Part shown: positions 42,367 through 49,677 of the stretch, piece by piece
How positions within the stretch are numbered: the stretch's first letter is position 1
Layout: every line of letters starts with the position of its first letter
Assembly: GCF_025907915.1 (NCBI RefSeq)
Contig: NZ_JAPAAF010000001.1
Location: 310,001 to 374,000 of the forward strand
From: Gaoshiqia sediminis
GTDB taxonomy: Bacteria > Bacteroidota > Bacteroidia > Bacteroidales > Prolixibacteraceae
Length of the DNA stretch: 64,000 bases
Reading direction: 5' to 3'
Made by a program: the position numbers and the translations under genes
The notes under the pieces: generated by a model
Seen by the model: only the letters and a program-made list of their open reading frames with translations
The model's database searches: none
What the model was told of the DNA's origin: nothing

Positions 42367-44773
42367 TCTTTTTCTTTAGGATCATCTCCTTTTCCCGCTG
42401 TTCCGTGGTGTAACAGTCGTATTCCTGTTTGCTGACCTCCAGTGCAAATACCCTGGAATAACTTCCCAGGCTGATAAAAACCTCCTTCAGTTTCCGGTCC
42501 GAAGGCAGGTTTTTGTTGATTGAAAGGACCTGTTCTTTTTGGAATTCCGACAAGCCCAAGGTCTGGCTGATCTGCTCAAACTTGTTTTTAAACTTGCCCA
42601 TATCCAGCAGGATCCGGGTATCAGCATTGTTGATAATGGCATCGCGGATCACCGGTGAGGAGATCACATCGTCCACCTCCTGGGTCACCACCATCGCTTC
42701 GCCAAAAAACTTGCGGATGGTCTTGAAAAAATACTTTAAGTAGCCGGCCATCTGCGGGGTAGCAATGGCTTTCCAGGCTTCCTCAATCGCCAACAGTTTA
42801 CGGACACCCTTTAACTTTCTCATTTTCTGAATAAAAATGTCCATGATAATGAGCGTGGCGACCGGGAAGATGATTGGATGATCTTTGATCGCATCGAGTT
42901 CTATGACGATAAACGGGCAGCGGAAAAACTCATCGGTATTCATCTCCCGGTTGAGCAGGTAATCATATTCCCCGCCCCGGTAGTATTTCGAGAGGATAAA
43001 GAAAAACTCCGGGCAGTTAAAGTCCAGGGACTGCCCCTTGACCAGGTTTGGGATAAACTCCCTGCAAAACTCATAGTAGCCGTTAAAGGATCGTTCTGTT
43101 CCGTCTGTTTTGAAGAACTCTGAAAGCGAGCGGGCAATCACGTCCTTTTCCATTTCTGACAGGTTTTCTTTGTAGATGGTATAGATCACCGACAGGATGG
43201 TCTGGCGTTGTTCCACATCCGGTTCACCTTCCTGCATAAAAGGGTTAAAAGAGATGGGATTTTCTTCTGTAAACTCCACCATCATCGCCCCTCCCCTGTC
43301 TTTCAGCCGTTCTTTTAAGTAACGGGTCAGCAGTTCATAACTCCGGCCCACATCCAACAGCACGATATGGCAGTTTTCACTTTCGGCGTATTGCCGTAAA
43401 AGGTGGTTGGTAAAAAACGACTTTCCCGAGCCTGATCCACCGATAACGAGCTTATTGCGGTTATGGATCAGGTGTTTTTCCATCGGCTCATCAGACAGGT
43501 CAATTTTTACCGGGCAGCCTTCCAGCCGGTTGGAAAGGCGGATGGTAAAACCGGATTCTGAGTTTCGGACCGGTCCTTCAAAATTTGTCAGGCAGCAGGC
43601 CTGCGGCACCTGGGTAATGAAAGCTTCCGTTTCCGGCAGTTGGGTGGAAAACGGCACACAGGCAAAAAACAACAGCGGCAAATCAAAGGTGTGCTGGTAC
43701 GCAAAACAGTTCATCAACGAAAAAGCAGAAGCCGCTTCGCTTTTGTGCTGCTTAAGCTGTGAGATGGACCCGTCAAAGAGCATCAGGTTAAAGTGGGTTT
43801 TCACGATCTTTTCCCCGGTGGTTTGCACCGTGTCCAGAAAATCGCTGATCAGCCCGGCATTCACCTTGTTTTCCGAAGAAAAGCGGGAAAGGCTGTAAAT
43901 GCGTTTGTAGCTGTTTTCCAAAAAAGCTTTGGTTTGCTGCTGGTCCGGCACATAGATAAACTGGTTGACTATATGCGAAAACGGCAGGTTGTAAGTGACC
44001 GGGTAAACCATCGACACAGGAAGGCCGGTAGTTGGGTGTTCACCTGCCGGCCTGAGTTCAGAGGGCAAATGCGAATAATCGCTTAAGCTCAGGATCTCCA
44101 CAAACCGGTCCATCACCCTAAGGCGGTCCCGAAAGTCAATGCCTCCCAGTACCGGACGGTCTTTGTGAAAGTTCAGGGTCAGGTAACGTTCAATCAGCCC
44201 GGGAGAGTTTTCATCGCCGATAGCCTCTGATTGGGTCACCGGTTTACAGGATATCCCGCTTTGGGTGAAAAGCGCGGTGAGGTTGGCCTGTACTTCTTTG
44301 AGCTTTTCCGTAAGCCGGGCTTCCTGCCGGGAGGCTTTTTTTGAAAAGATCAACGCTGAGCTAAGGTAGTTTTTCAAAAGCCCGGTGTTCAGCAAACTGG
44401 CATACAGGTAAGATTCGTGTTTTAAAAAGGGCCTTCCTTTAAAGTGGTCCAGGTAACATGCTGTCAGGCCCGGAGCTTCTTCATTTTGTTTTCCGTTTAC
44501 GGTTCCCCCGTCTTTGCCGGCTTTTTCAGAAAAATGTTCCACAAAAAAGAAGTCCTGTTTGTGCAAAAGGGTATTTACCGGTAGCAGGTTCACGGCCCGC
44601 TGAAAGGTATCGTGCAGCATGTAGAGCTGTTCGCGGCTTAAAGAAAGCAGTTCGGGAAGGCGGAGTTTCAGCCCGAAACCCATATCCAGGTTGTTGGATA
44701 CGAGCAAATCGCCGTTAAAGCCCAAAACGGGCAGGGCCTGTTCGATTGGTTTGACGTTCATGGGGCTAATCAT
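42332..44773 (-). CDS. traG: VirB4-like ATPase TraG of the transfer system
   Basis: The VirB4-type ATPase of Bacteroidetes conjugation, 813 aa. Walker A GGSGSGKSFFT is near residue 430 and Walker B (LLAIEEAWKAI) near 655; the C-terminal half holds the conserved GQVIDA-type segment DVISSPVIRDAIINNADTRILLD and the SINKN segment. It energises channel assembly and transport. The first ATG is 44773, with another at 44761 (MNVKPIEQ) that begins family-like sequence; 44773 is kept because the repeat array in front (see 44766-44811) reproduces it. The last residues ASPNPSEGGE derive from the extragenic repeat at 42332-42366 and are not ancestral. Confidence 0.87.
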   Translation of the reverse strand: MISPMNVKPIEQALPVLGFNGDLLVSNNLDMGFGLKLRLPELLSLSREQLYMLHDTFQRAVNLLPVNTLLHKQDFFFVEHFSEKAGKDGGTVNGKQNEEAPGLTACYLDHFKGRPFLKHESYLYASLLNTGLLKNYLSSALIFSKKASRQEARLTEKLKEVQANLTALFTQSGISCKPVTQSEAIGDENSPGLIERYLTLNFHKDRPVLGGIDFRDRLRVMDRFVEILSLSDYSHLPSELRPAGEHPTTGLPVSMVYPVTYNLPFSHIVNQFIYVPDQQQTKAFLENSYKRIYSLSRFSSENKVNAGLISDFLDTVQTTGEKIVKTHFNLMLFDGSISQLKQHKSEAASAFSLMNCFAYQHTFDLPLLFFACVPFSTQLPETEAFITQVPQACCLTNFEGPVRNSESGFTIRLSNRLEGCPVKIDLSDEPMEKHLIHNRNKLVIGGSGSGKSFFTNHLLRQYAESENCHIVLLDVGRSYELLTRYLKERLKDRGGAMMVEFTEENPISFNPFMQEGEPDVEQRQTILSVIYTIYKENLSEMEKDVIARSLSEFFKTDGTERSFNGYYEFCREFIPNLVKGQSLDFNCPEFFFILSKYYRGGEYDYLLNREMNTDEFFRCPFIVIELDAIKDHPIIFPVATLIIMDIFIQKMRKLKGVRKLLAIEEAWKAIATPQMAGYLKYFFKTIRKFFGEAMVVTQEVDDVISSPVIRDAIINNADTRILLDMGKFKNKFEQISQTLGLSEFQKEQVLSINKNLPSDRKLKEVFISLGSYSRVFALEVSKQEYDCYTTEQREKEMILKKKKASPNPSEGGE

Positions 44774-44811
44774 TGTTTGCAGGTTTAATCATTGTTTGCC
44801 GGGTTAATCAT
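44766..44811 (-). promoter_or_regulatory. 19-bp tandem repeat of the traG start with two mini-ORFs
   Basis: On the minus strand ATG-ATT-A occurs at 44811, 44792 and 44773, exactly 19 bp apart, each copy continuing with C-rich then GCAAACA sequence. The first two open eight-codon frames (MINPANND from 44811, MIKPANND from 44792) whose stop codons overlap the next ATG region; the third starts traG. Overlapping stop/start codons suggest translational coupling or tuning of traG. Confidence 0.55.
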
Positions 44812-44826
44812 GACTGTTGGTTTTTG

Positions 44827-45132
44827 TCATCGCTGTTGAGTCTGACAGATTCTTTTTTTAAGCAGGATAAACTGCGGGAGCTTTTTAGCCGTCTGCTTTT
44901 TGTCCCAGCCTGCCGGTCCGTACTTTTTCTGGATATGGCTGACCCGGTAGAGCCAGGCAAAAAAGGATGGTACACAGACCAAAACGGCTGTAAATGTTCC
45001 AATGAGGATATATATGCCCACAAAGAGGAGGAAAGCAGCCAGTATTCCGTAGAGTGCCTGGAAAACCAAAGGGCCGGAAAGCCCTTTGATATACAGCTTG
45101 GTATCAACCTTTTGCAATTTGTAAGTTTCCAT
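44827..45132 (-). CDS. traF: TraF (DUF4133) mating-channel protein
   Basis: A 101-aa protein from ATG 45132; the frame opens further upstream, but the extra 35 residues lie inside traE. Two hydrophobic helices (GPLVFQALYGILAAFLLFVGIYILIG and FTAVLVCVPSFFAWLYRV, ~22-70) in the DUF4133 pattern typify TraF, the VirB3-like partner of the ATPase TraG. Its start codon shares one base with the traE stop (TGATG), a strong coupling signal. traG follows. Confidence 0.82.
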   Translation of the reverse strand: METYKLQKVDTKLYIKGLSGPLVFQALYGILAAFLLFVGIYILIGTFTAVLVCVPSFFAWLYRVSHIQKKYGPAGWDKKQTAKKLPQFILLKKRICQTQQR

Positions 45133-45446
45133 CAGGCAAAAAAGGCTTTGATGACCACACCAACCAGGATCAGAAACAGGCAGGCACCGAACCAGCCCAT
45201 AATGGCTTTTTGGGTATCCTGGTCTCCGCTTTGCCACTTAATGTACACCCGGACGCCACCAATCAGCCCGACCACAGCGCCGATGGCAATGATCAGGTTG
45301 GAAACCGGGTCCACGTAAGAACTGACCTCGGCAGTTGCCTGGTCAATACCGGCAGAACTCTGGGCTAAAGCCCGTGAAACCCACAAGAAGATTAGAGCAG
45401 CAATCGCGGCTGCTTTGGAAAAGAATCGTTGAACTTTTGTTTTCAT
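45132..45446 (-). CDS. traE: TraE (DUF4134) pilin-like protein
   Basis: TraE, 104 aa, DUF4134. A signal peptide (MKTKVQRFFSKAAAIAALIFLWVSRALAQ) precedes a mature part with two hydrophobic helices (NLIIAIGAVVGLIGGVRVYI, and MGWFGACLFLILVGVVI), the shape of VirB2-type pilin subunits. It begins the conserved traE-F-G block. The upstream gene (45467-45829) ends 20 bp away. Well conserved by eye to CTnDOT TraE. Confidence 0.85.
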   Translation of the reverse strand: MKTKVQRFFSKAAAIAALIFLWVSRALAQSSAGIDQATAEVSSYVDPVSNLIIAIGAVVGLIGGVRVYIKWQSGDQDTQKAIMGWFGACLFLILVGVVIKAFFA

Positions 45447-45466
45447 AGCTTTTAAAAATTGAAGGA

Positions 45467-45829
45467 TTATTGTTGAAACTGGATTTGTTCCATTACTGAT
45501 TTCGGAATAGGATTCTTGGAATTCTGAAGCCGTTCAAGACTGTAACCGTCATCCACGCCTATTTCTTCATAAAAGGAAACGGGCAAAACAACAGCCCCAA
45601 AAGGGACCAGGGGTACCATCTCCGAAGGCAAGTCCCGAGATGAAACACCCACTGCTTTCAGCTCTTCCAGCTGGCGGGTCCCGGCGAAGTCGTCTTCAAA
45701 CAAGGTTTTTTGATTTGCTCTCTTGTTGTTGAATAAAAACAGCAAAAACAGGGAGAAGTACCACAACGAAAGGAGAAGCAGGATCGCCCGGATAAACTGT
45801 CCCCAACTGATTTGATCGAGTCCAAACAT
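45467..45829 (-). CDS. small membrane protein at the head of the tra operon
   Basis: A 120-aa protein with one N-terminal membrane helix (IRAILLLLSLWYFSLFLLFLF, ~13-33) and a soluble C-terminal part (EDDFAGTRQLEEL, EMVPLVPFGAVVLPVSFYEEIG). It is the first gene after the regulatory motif at 45937-45974 and so opens the tra operon, in the position of TraD-like small proteins. It was not identified with a known family. Its start at 45829 is the only reasonable one. Confidence 0.6.
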   Translation of the reverse strand: MFGLDQISWGQFIRAILLLLSLWYFSLFLLFLFNNKRANQKTLFEDDFAGTRQLEELKAVGVSSRDLPSEMVPLVPFGAVVLPVSFYEEIGVDDGYSLERLQNSKNPIPKSVMEQIQFQQ

Positions 45830-45936
45830 ACCTATTCATTTTATTTGTTCTTGGCAAGATGACTGATGGATGACCTGACAAAGCGGTCAATACCAGAAGT
45901 CATCGCTGCAAAAGTGCATGATCGGAAAAGAAAAAT

Positions 45937-45974
45937 TTGCCCACCTTAACGGAGGTGGGTATTTATATGGTTAA
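45937..45974 (-). promoter_or_regulatory. conserved 38-bp leader motif, copy A (tra operon)
   Basis: TTGCCCAC-x-TTA-xx-GGAGGTGG-xx-ATTTATAT-x-GT-x-AA, shared with 48242-48279 at 31 of 38 positions. Here it also forms a 7-bp hairpin CCCACCT-taacgg-AGGTGGG (45940-45959). It is ~108 bp upstream of the first tra gene. A common operator or transcribed control element for both operons is the simplest reading. Confidence 0.65.
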
Positions 45975-46166
45975 GTAGATGGCTGGGGCCAATAATGTTG
46001 TTTCATTTGATTTGTCGTGCTTTGAAGAGAGCGATCACTCACAAGCTTCATTCATCATTTTAAATAGGCTAATTTGTGGGAATTTGATCGGTAGATTTTT
46101 TTCAAAAAACAAAAGAAAAAACAGGCAAAAAAGAAAAGAAAAACCATTTGGAAGCTGGTCGGGGCG

Positions 46167-46252
46167 AAAATGCAAGGCTGGACCCAAACTGATATTTTCC
46201 TAACAATCATCTTTGGCTATTAATGGGTCCACTTGCCCTGGCCTTGCATTTT
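46167..46252. other. 19-bp stem with a 9-nt bulge (structured DNA/RNA)
   Basis: AAAATGCAAGGCTGGACCC (46167-46185) is complementary to GGGTCCA (46225-46231) plus GCCTTGCATTTT (46241-46252), separated by nine unpaired bases. This is the first of several hairpins in the 918-bp noncoding gap 45830-46747. Could be a small RNA, a transfer or replication origin, or a recombinase binding region. No gene was found in this gap. Confidence 0.65.
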
Positions 46253-46354
46253 AACTCTGGGTCGGAATGTGCGGAGACCGGCTAAATTGGTTTTCTTTTT
46301 TGATTTTTGACGGAAATAATCTCAAGCTGAAATTTTTGGGTGTGGGCGGGCTCA

Positions 46355-46439
46355 GGCAAGTGTCGCCCGGGGGTGGAGCGAAGCGGAACAAACGGGGCGA
46401 CTCTTGCCGTGCGGTGCAGCCCGGCTTCGGAGCGAAGCC
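46355..46439. other. G+C-rich double hairpin in the noncoding gap
   Basis: GGCAAG-t-GTCGCCC (46355-46368) pairs with GGGCGAC-t-CTTGCC (46395-46408), and GGCTTCG-gag-CGAAGCC (46423-46439) follows directly. A further CAGGCC-tct-GGCCTG lies near 46624-46638. The sequence is full of the motif GAGCGAAG (several variants between 46376 and 46720). The plus-strand frame at 46267-46539 over this region is repetitive and unlikely to be a gene. An sRNA or origin is the more likely content. Confidence 0.6.
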
Positions 46440-46747
46440 AAGCGAAAAAGCGACTGGTTTCGTACGCGGTAGCGAACGGATAAAGGAAGCGGTTGAGCGA
46501 GGCGGAACGATGGTGCCGGGGCACGGGGATAACCTGTAAAAAAACTGCCCTAAACCGAAAAATCAGGAATCAAACCTAATCAAACCCGAAAGTTGCCTGC
46601 GAAGGGATAGCGGAACGGTTAGTCAGGCCTCTGGCCTGGTGCCGTCCGCGGAAACGAAGCAGGTGTCTTTCTTTTTCAACCGAGGCTTGTGAGCGTAGTG
46701 CGGAGCATACGGAGCGAACAGGCCGCAGGATCACCTACCAAATCATA

Positions 46748-47473
46748 TCAATAGCGTTTGTCTTTGGCATCCTTATCAAAAGCCACCAGGTTAAACATTT
46801 CCCTCATCCTTGAGCGTATCCGGTTACCGTACCGGTCTTCCAGTTCCGGGGCGGAAAGATTGGTGGTGGCATGGGTTAGCACCCCACAGGAAACAAACAG
46901 GTCGTAGCGGTTAAGCAAGATCTCGGCCATTACATTGCACTGCGTACCGAAATACTTTTGAACGTTGTCCACGCCCAGGTCGTCGAAACACCAAACCTGA
47001 GGAATTATTCCGCCATTCAGATTTCGAACCGAACCTTTGCTGTAGCGGTTAAACACCGAGTAGCCGTCCTTTTCCAGCTCAAAACTGATCTCCCGGGCCG
47101 CTTTGATCCGGTACTGCTTTTCCGGCGGAAAAAAGTAGTTGACCAGGCTCATCAGCTGCGATTTTCCTGCCCCGACGGGACCGATCAGAAGGATTCCCTT
47201 GCGAAGGCAGATCCCGGATTTCGTACAACTTTCCTGGTCGTTAATGGCATAAACCAGCAATTTGTAGATCAGCGCATGATCCTCCGGGTAAATGCGAAAA
47301 TGATCCCCAAACAGGATTTTTCCCTGTTTTTCCATCCACTTCAGGCTCAACTGAAAATTGAAATGGAACAATCCATCTTTAAATTCAGCCACTTCGTCAA
47401 AGGGGCTCCGAATAGTCCTTGTCATTGTTGACGTGGTAGTGGTTAAACCTGTTAATTTTTCTTCTTTCTCCAT
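46748..47473 (-). CDS. DnaC/IstB-like AAA+ ATPase
   Basis: A 241-aa AAA+ ATPase with Walker A GPVGAGKS near residue 98, Walker B CFDDLG near residue 165 and sensor-like ATTNLSAPE near 205, the layout of DnaC helicase loaders and IstB. The N-terminal ~20 residues are Thr-rich; ATGs at residues 1 and 17 are both possible starts. It probably loads the replicative helicase onto the element's DNA, a role often found in the replication block of such elements. Its 5' end overlaps the DnaD-like gene by 77 bp, so translation is coupled. Last gene of the HTH-DnaD-DnaC operon. Confidence 0.75.
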   Translation of the reverse strand: MEKEEKLTGLTTTTSTMTRTIRSPFDEVAEFKDGLFHFNFQLSLKWMEKQGKILFGDHFRIYPEDHALIYKLLVYAINDQESCTKSGICLRKGILLIGPVGAGKSQLMSLVNYFFPPEKQYRIKAAREISFELEKDGYSVFNRYSKGSVRNLNGGIIPQVWCFDDLGVDNVQKYFGTQCNVMAEILLNRYDLFVSCGVLTHATTNLSAPELEDRYGNRIRSRMREMFNLVAFDKDAKDKRY

Positions 47474-47882
47474 TTTGAAAAATTTGATCGGGTGACTTGT
47501 TTCCTGTTTTTCTATTTATCCTTTTAATAAGTGTATCACCTCCGGTATCACTTGCAGTATCATTACCAGTACGACTACCGGTATTACTTCCTGTATCAAA
47601 TCTGATACAGCTAACTTCGCTTCCGCAGTGTCGGTTTGCTGCTGGAAAATACCGGATGTACCTCCATCGATCAAGTTCTTTGATGCATTTGGCGTAAGTA
47701 TTCACGGATCCGATTCTGGATAGTATCATCAGTTCCGTACGGTTGATGGGAAACTTTCCGGCAAAACGGTTCATGTTCCAGAGTTGAAAAACAGCCAGGT
47801 ACAAACTGATGTGATAGGCCGTCAGTCTTCCGTCGCCCGAAACCCGTTCGAAAAAACCGTTCAGGTGTTTGATGTAGTTCAT
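47397..47882 (-). CDS. DnaD-like replication protein with tetrapeptide repeat
   Basis: A 161-aa protein. Residues ~1-95 (GRLTAYHISLYLAVFQLWN, FPINRTELMILSRIGSVNTYAKCIKELDRWRYIRYF in parts) look like the winged-helix N-terminus of replication-initiation proteins common in Bacteroidota mobile elements. A linker follows with five tandem tetrapeptides (TGSN, TGSR, TGND, TASD, TGGD), encoded by 12-bp repeats near 47532-47596; the tail is basic. It overlaps the HTH gene by 4 bp and the ATPase by 77 bp. The DnaD name is an inference from fold-like features. Confidence 0.6.
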   Translation of the reverse strand: MNYIKHLNGFFERVSGDGRLTAYHISLYLAVFQLWNMNRFAGKFPINRTELMILSRIGSVNTYAKCIKELDRWRYIRYFPAANRHCGSEVSCIRFDTGSNTGSRTGNDTASDTGGDTLIKRINRKTGNKSPDQIFQNGERRKINRFNHYHVNNDKDYSEPL

Positions 47883-48175
47883 CTGAAAGAACTGAAAGAG
47901 GATTGGTTCTTCGTTTGGTTCTCTTCCAGCATTTTGCGTATATCTGCATAATCATAGAAGATCATTCCCCCTATCTTGGTGAAAGGCAGGCTTCCATTGA
48001 CACGCATCTGTTGAAGTTTACCGGATGAAACCCCGAGAAGCTCCTTAACTTCATAGGATTTAAGCCATCGTTTCGTGGGTTCTCCGTGGTGTTCCTTTAG
48101 CATTCTTTTGAATTCCCGGAGCAGTTCGACTTTGAATTCCCGGAGATCGTCAGTTGTAACAATTTCTGCAGGCAT
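47879..48175 (-). CDS. excisionase-type helix-turn-helix protein
   Basis: A 98-aa DNA-binding protein. Residues ~38-85 (SYEVKELLGVSSGKLQQMRVNGSLPFTKIGGMIFYDYADIRKML in parts) match the HTH_17/excisionase domain, in which LLGVSSGKLQQMRVNG is the recognition helix region and the tail makes the wing. It opens the operon of this element's replication block and probably directs excision (Xis-like) or regulates it. The 47-bp palindrome directly upstream (48187-48233) is its likely binding site. Overlaps the next gene by 4 bp. Confidence 0.78.
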   Translation of the reverse strand: MPAEIVTTDDLREFKVELLREFKRMLKEHHGEPTKRWLKSYEVKELLGVSSGKLQQMRVNGSLPFTKIGGMIFYDYADIRKMLEENQTKNQSSFSSFR

Positions 48176-48186
48176 AACAATTTAAT

Positions 48187-48233
48187 TTTGAATGGTTGAT
48201 TTTGAAATTGCTTCAAAATTGCAACCATTCAAA
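48187..48233. promoter_or_regulatory. 20-bp-stem palindrome before the HTH gene
   Basis: TTTGAATGGTTG-ATTTTGAA (48187-48206) pairs with TTCAAAAT (48212-48219) and CAACCATTCAAA (48222-48233), a 20-bp stem with a 5-nt loop and a 2-nt bulge. It is 12 bp before the start codon. Likely operator or excisionase site, possibly also an RNA hairpin. Confidence 0.65.
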
Positions 48234-48241
48234 CAAAACTG

Positions 48242-48279
48242 TTGCCCACGTTAGAGGAGGTGGTGATTTATATAGTAAA
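48242..48279 (-). promoter_or_regulatory. conserved 38-bp leader motif, copy B
   Basis: Second copy of the motif seen at 45937-45974, lying 67 bp before the HTH gene on the same strand and just upstream of its palindrome. The shared blocks TTGCCCAC, GGAGGTGG and ATTTATAT are unchanged; the hairpin is weaker here, so conservation is at sequence level. Confidence 0.65.
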
Positions 48280-48291
48280 ATATGAGCTGGC

Positions 48292-48534
48292 TTATAAAAA
48301 GTTTGCTTTCCGTGTTTTTATAAGTTCCTGCATACAGGCATGGTGAAAATGGCGCATATCATCCAGTTTTTCTTGTGGAATCACTTCGATTTGTTCAATT
48401 TGTTTGCGTTCGTTTTTCATTTCGTAGTAAGGGATGAACGGGCATTCGGCAACGGGTTCCCCAAACGGGCATTTCGACATGGCGTTGACCAGGTCAGCAT
48501 TCTGGCGGATTTTCGTGGTGTAAAGTGATGACAT
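48292..48534 (-). CDS. small Cys-containing ICE protein
   Basis: An 80-aa protein, probably real: it has charged, helical sequence (ERKQIEQIEVIPQEKLDDMRHFHHACMQELIKTRKANFL in parts) and a CPFGEPVAECPFIPYYEM segment with two CPF motifs. Similar small proteins with this double CPF are commonly found in Bacteroidetes elements but have no known role. It starts at 48534 and reads toward the conserved leader. Function unknown; a metal-binding or small regulatory role is possible. Confidence 0.6.
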   Translation of the reverse strand: MSSLYTTKIRQNADLVNAMSKCPFGEPVAECPFIPYYEMKNERKQIEQIEVIPQEKLDDMRHFHHACMQELIKTRKANFL

Positions 48535-48610
48535 TGTGTTAATTTTGTATGTGAGGTATTAAAATTCCGTGTAAAAAAGAGGCGTGAGTAATCACCCACT
48601 GCCTCTGGAG

Positions 48611-48702
48611 ACCGCCAAGCCCCACGCAACATATGAGTGACACCCACGCCAAAGGCGCGAGCGTCATACTCATTATTCATGTTGCGTTTGATATTTGGCG
48701 GT
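48611..48702. other. long nested stem-loop, candidate structured RNA
   Basis: Three arms are nested: ACCGCCAA (48611-48618) with TTGGCGGT (48695-48702); ACGCAACAT (48624-48632) with ATGTTGCGT (48679-48687); GAGTGAC (48635-48641) with GTCATACTC (48663-48671, two-base bulge); and a CGCC-aaa-GGCG tip (48647-48657). It lies 77 bp upstream of the 80-aa gene and ~150 bp from rteC. Internal bulges separate the arms. A noncoding RNA, attenuator or replication/recombination site is likely. Confidence 0.6.
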
Positions 48703-48849
48703 TTTCGAGACAAGAATAAAAAGCTAACGCTTTCTGTATTTTCGGTCATCTGGATCTCTATCCGGATGGTATTCTAGTTATTCTATTTTTAACAAAGATA
48801 GTAAACATACCTTAACAGTTTAGTGGTACTATAATTTTAGCACCATGAT

Positions 48850-49677
48850 TCATTTCAATTTATTATTTATTCTCCGTTTTAATATCTCCACCAATCGAGA
48901 AAGATATTTAACCGGATTTTTTCTTCTGACCAATCTTTCCTGTGTTTTATAAACTTCTTTTTGCAATTCGATGTTAAATGCCCATTCAAAGGCTTTGGCA
49001 AGCTCAACAATGGTCGCTTTTCCATGATTCACGGAGCCCTCTAGATAAATGGCGTAGATTAATTCATATAAATCGATCGTATGTCCAGTCCAATTTAGAT
49101 TCAATTCCGATAAGCTTTTTTTGTCGGGATAATCCAACTTTTCCATTTCTTTAGTGATGTAATCTATCAGCATTTCATTAGCCATGATGTTCGAAAACGT
49201 ATGATCCTTCCATGCAAAAAATTCCTCATCCATCAAGGCCTGAGAATCCTTAAGTTCCACCGGAATATCCTCATTGTTCCGGGTGAAGTACCTCTCATCC
49301 AAATGACTATGCCCACACCGGTAATATTGTACTTTCACCTGATGTAATTTCATGTACTTCCGGAGTTTCTTCAACTCATTCGCAAAATGCTTTTTTACTC
49401 CCTTTTTATCTTTACCTGGACGGTTACTTTCCAGATCGAAGATCCTTTGAAAGTACAGCAACTTGCTAAAAACCGATGGCTTGATTTTTTTGAAAAACTG
49501 GATTTCCGATTCTTTGTCGGAAAAACCTTCACTTTCCACCAGTTCACGCAGGATGTCCAACGCTACTTTACAATGACCGATTGCCCGGTCTGAATATTGA
49601 AGGATGTTCTCTGAAACATCGCTTGTTGTTGCCAATTCGGCTTCCAAATCAACAACAATTTGTTCGAACTTTGTCAT
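48850..49677 (-). CDS. rteC: RteC-family regulator of element excision
   Basis: A 275-aa member of the RteC family. In CTnDOT the sensor/regulator pair RteA/RteB switches on RteC, which activates the excision operon. The all-helical sequence contains family phrases (LLYFQRIFDLESNRPG, YYRCGHSHLDERYFTR near residues 120-140 and FEWAFNIELQKEVYKT). No RteA/RteB homologues are in the window, so control upstream is unknown. It is on the same strand as the replication/tra operons and probably acts on the palindrome at 48187-48233. About 870 bp of gene-poor DNA lie upstream. Confidence 0.82.
   Translation of the reverse strand: MTKFEQIVVDLEAELATTSDVSENILQYSDRAIGHCKVALDILRELVESEGFSDKESEIQFFKKIKPSVFSKLLYFQRIFDLESNRPGKDKKGVKKHFANELKKLRKYMKLHQVKVQYYRCGHSHLDERYFTRNNEDIPVELKDSQALMDEEFFAWKDHTFSNIMANEMLIDYITKEMEKLDYPDKKSLSELNLNWTGHTIDLYELIYAIYLEGSVNHGKATIVELAKAFEWAFNIELQKEVYKTQERLVRRKNPVKYLSRLVEILKRRINNKLK

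Noticed and set aside
46267-46539. 90-codon plus-strand frame in the tra-replication gap
   Set aside because: Consists of GAGCGAAG-type repeats and hairpins; structured noncoding DNA explains it better.
48611-48702. Integron attC site
   Set aside because: Nested arms resemble the layout, but the required RYYYAAC/GTTRRRY core sequences are not present.
48417-48749. 110-codon minus-strand frame over the nested stem-loop
   Set aside because: Half overlaps the 80-aa gene in another frame and half is the palindromic stretch; such frames are commonly mis-annotated in Bacteroidetes elements.
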